From contig JAGPFF010000024.1 in the NCBI GenBank assembly GCA_018056725.1, positions 1 to 32,797 of the forward strand: a stretch of DNA of 32,797 nt, read 5' to 3'. The position numbers were made by a program, and so were the translations under genes. The notes below the pieces were generated by a model. That model was not told the origin of the DNA, did no database searches, and was given only the letters and a program-made list of their open reading frames with translations. The DNA is from Anaerolineaceae bacterium. GTDB taxonomy: Bacteria > Chloroflexota > Anaerolineae > Anaerolineales > Anaerolineaceae. Every line of letters starts with the position of its first letter. Position 1 is the stretch's first letter. Shown in pieces: positions 31,794-32,797 of the stretch.

Positions 31794-31827
31794 GTATTTG
31801 TCGATATAATATTGACAAATATTTGAC
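31789..31827. promoter_or_regulatory. Paired operator sites between the divergent promoters
   Basis: GTCAAGTATTTGTC (31789-31802) and GACAAATATTTGAC (31814-31827) are inverted copies of each other (13 of 14) with an 11-nt spacer. The second is itself nearly a dyad around CAAATATTTG. Also, TTGAC recurs on plus at 31812 and 31823, 11 bp apart. The sites cover the -35 boxes of both promoters, the position used by CarH/LitR repressors. Confidence 0.72.
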
Positions 31828-31840
31828 TTCGGGATATGAT
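31812..31840 (+). promoter_or_regulatory. Promoter of the LitR/CarH regulator
   Basis: TTGACA (31812-31817), 17 nt, TATGAT (31835-31840). The start would be near 31847. The right operator (31814-31827) overlaps its -35 box, indicating autorepression. Confidence 0.75.
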
Positions 31841-31876
31841 AAACAAGCAAGGTTTATTTGAGTTACAGGAATGAGG

Positions 31877-32797
31877 ATGACCAATCTGGATAAAACACCC
31901 CGCTACAATCTAAATGCAGTTCTCCGTGAAACAGGTTTAAAAGCTGATTTGCTACGCGTTTGGGAGAAGCGCTATCAATTGCCAAAGCCGCAACGCACTG
32001 AAGGAGGACATCGCGTTTATTCCGACTACGATATAGCCACAATTCTCTGGCTGAAAAACAAAATTGCAGAAGGACTGAGCATCCGACATGCCGTAGATCT
32101 CTGGAACTCAATCCTCGAAAAAGGCGGCGATCCTTTCACCCAAACCCATCAACAGGCTACCCCCTTTTCTCCGGTAGCCTCCACACCAGAATTAACCCTG
32201 GCTACGCTTCGGGAGGATTGGCTTGCTGCCTGTTTGAGATTTGACAAACAAAAAGCAGACCTCATATTAGATCAGGCTTTTGCCATTTATTCGGTTGAAA
32301 CCGTAGTGACTCAAATCCTTCGTCAAAGCCTGCACGAAATTGGTTCTGGCTGGTTTGAAAATGTCATCACAGTACAGCAGGAACATTTTGCTTCCATCTT
32401 AACCAGTCAGCGGCTTCAAACCCTCATTCTCCTTAATCCTCCACCCACCCGGAACCAAACTATTCTGATTGGTTGCCCGGCAGGTGAACAGCATACCCTT
32501 TCAGCTTTATTTCTTCATTTACTCCTCGTAAGGCACGGATTCAATGTTTTAAACCTAAGCGGGGACATCCCTCTGGATAAATTAGTGCCGACGGCATTAC
32601 AAGTTCACCCGGATTTAATCATTCTTACTGCCCAAACTTTGCCAACAGCCGCAAGTCTGCGTGATGCCTTCCTCCTTCTACAGGAGCTTGAGATTCCATT
32701 GAGTTATGGAGGAGGTATCTTTAGTCTCATCCCGGAAGTGCAGCAAACAATTCCGGCGATTTATCTGGGAAATGATCTTGATCATGCCGTTCAGGAG
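31877..32797 (+). CDS. LitR/CarH-type B12-dependent photoreceptor repressor (partial)
   Basis: MerR-family regulator, 307 codons to the window edge, where it continues. The N-terminal winged helix (YNLNAVLRETGLKADLLRVW, then EKRYQLPKPQRTEGGHRVYS) is followed by a Pro/Thr-rich linker near 92-107, a helical bundle, and a Rossmann-like cobalamin-binding domain. The diagnostic W-x9-EH is present (GWFENVITVQQEHFAS), where Trp caps the adenosyl group of coenzyme B12 and the His ligates cobalt after light. GEQH provides the lower-axial His. In the dark such proteins bind DNA as tetramers; light splits the Co-C bond and releases DNA. Start: ATG at 31877 has AGGA 6 nt before it; an ATG at 31871 is possible. 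C-terminus not seen. Confidence 0.9.
   Translation, partial: MTNLDKTPRYNLNAVLRETGLKADLLRVWEKRYQLPKPQRTEGGHRVYSDYDIATILWLKNKIAEGLSIRHAVDLWNSILEKGGDPFTQTHQQATPFSPVASTPELTLATLREDWLAACLRFDKQKADLILDQAFAIYSVETVVTQILRQSLHEIGSGWFENVITVQQEHFASILTSQRLQTLILLNPPPTRNQTILIGCPAGEQHTLSALFLHLLLVRHGFNVLNLSGDIPLDKLVPTALQVHPDLIILTAQTLPTAASLRDAFLLLQELEIPLSYGGGIFSLIPEVQQTIPAIYLGNDLDHAVQE

Noticed and set aside
31738..31884. 49-residue N-terminal extension of the TIGR01777 protein
   Set aside because: It would be encoded by the divergent promoter/operator region and disrupts the usual N-terminus at the dinucleotide-binding motif.

Overview
The window reads as a piece of chromosome from an anaerobic or microaerophilic bacterium of about 50% GC, most likely a Chloroflexota/Anaerolineae member. 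This is an inference from gene content: a FixCX electron-transfer module, a flavodiiron protein, a Thermus-like CUT1 glucose-type binding protein with a Thr-Glu-Ala-Pro linker, a bacterial acyl-ACP thioesterase, and a T-box-controlled threonyl-tRNA synthetase that lacks the TGS domain. No phage, IS element, CRISPR array, tRNA or rRNA was seen.

Layout. (1) 1-1.7 kb: fixC-fixX, the end of a flavin-based electron-transfer operon. (2) 1.8-5.3 kb, minus: flavodiiron protein, dCMP deaminase, alpha/beta hydrolase, tandem-GNAT protein. (3) 5.6-8.9 kb: a small membrane protein, then tldD-tldE on minus, with tldE cut by one in-frame TAG. (4) 9-11.6 kb: clpB. (5) 11.7-14.4 kb: a metalloid-type cluster with an ArsP-like permease on plus and, on minus, an ArsR regulator, a CxxC redox protein and an AhpD-like protein. 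Both transcription units carry the same operator at the same distance from the -10 box. (6) 14.5-16.7 kb: acyl-ACP thioesterase and an HtrA lipoprotein protease. (7) 16.9-20.2 kb: sugar ABC transporter (binding protein and two permeases, no ATPase). (8) 20.2-22.8 kb: a probably decayed stretch, then thrS with a T-box leader whose specifier reads ACC (Thr). (9) 22.8-27.2 kb: a degenerate small ORF, a fused two-[2Fe-2S]/molybdopterin hydroxylase and a DUF364 protein. (10) 27.4-32.8 kb: a six-gene minus-strand operon divergent from a LitR/CarH-type B12 photoreceptor repressor that runs off the right edge.

The most interesting region is (10). The regulator has the MerR helix-turn-helix and the W-x9-EH and GExH cobalamin-binding motifs. 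The 139-bp gap carries a perfect TTGACA-N17-TATAAT promoter toward the operon and a TTGACA-N17-TATGAT promoter toward the regulator. Two matching 14-bp sites cover the two -35 boxes. The operon encodes a TIGR01777-type epimerase, a TspO-like Trp-rich membrane protein, a peroxiredoxin-like protein, a DUF4345 membrane protein, a DegV fatty-acid-binding protein and a DUF1295 membrane protein. The peroxiredoxin reading frame contains an in-frame UGA exactly at the expected active-site position (Sec-x-x-Cys), followed 25 nt later by a compact hairpin with the features of a bacterial SECIS. Taken together this looks like a light-inducible, B12-controlled photo-oxidative-stress operon carrying a selenoprotein.
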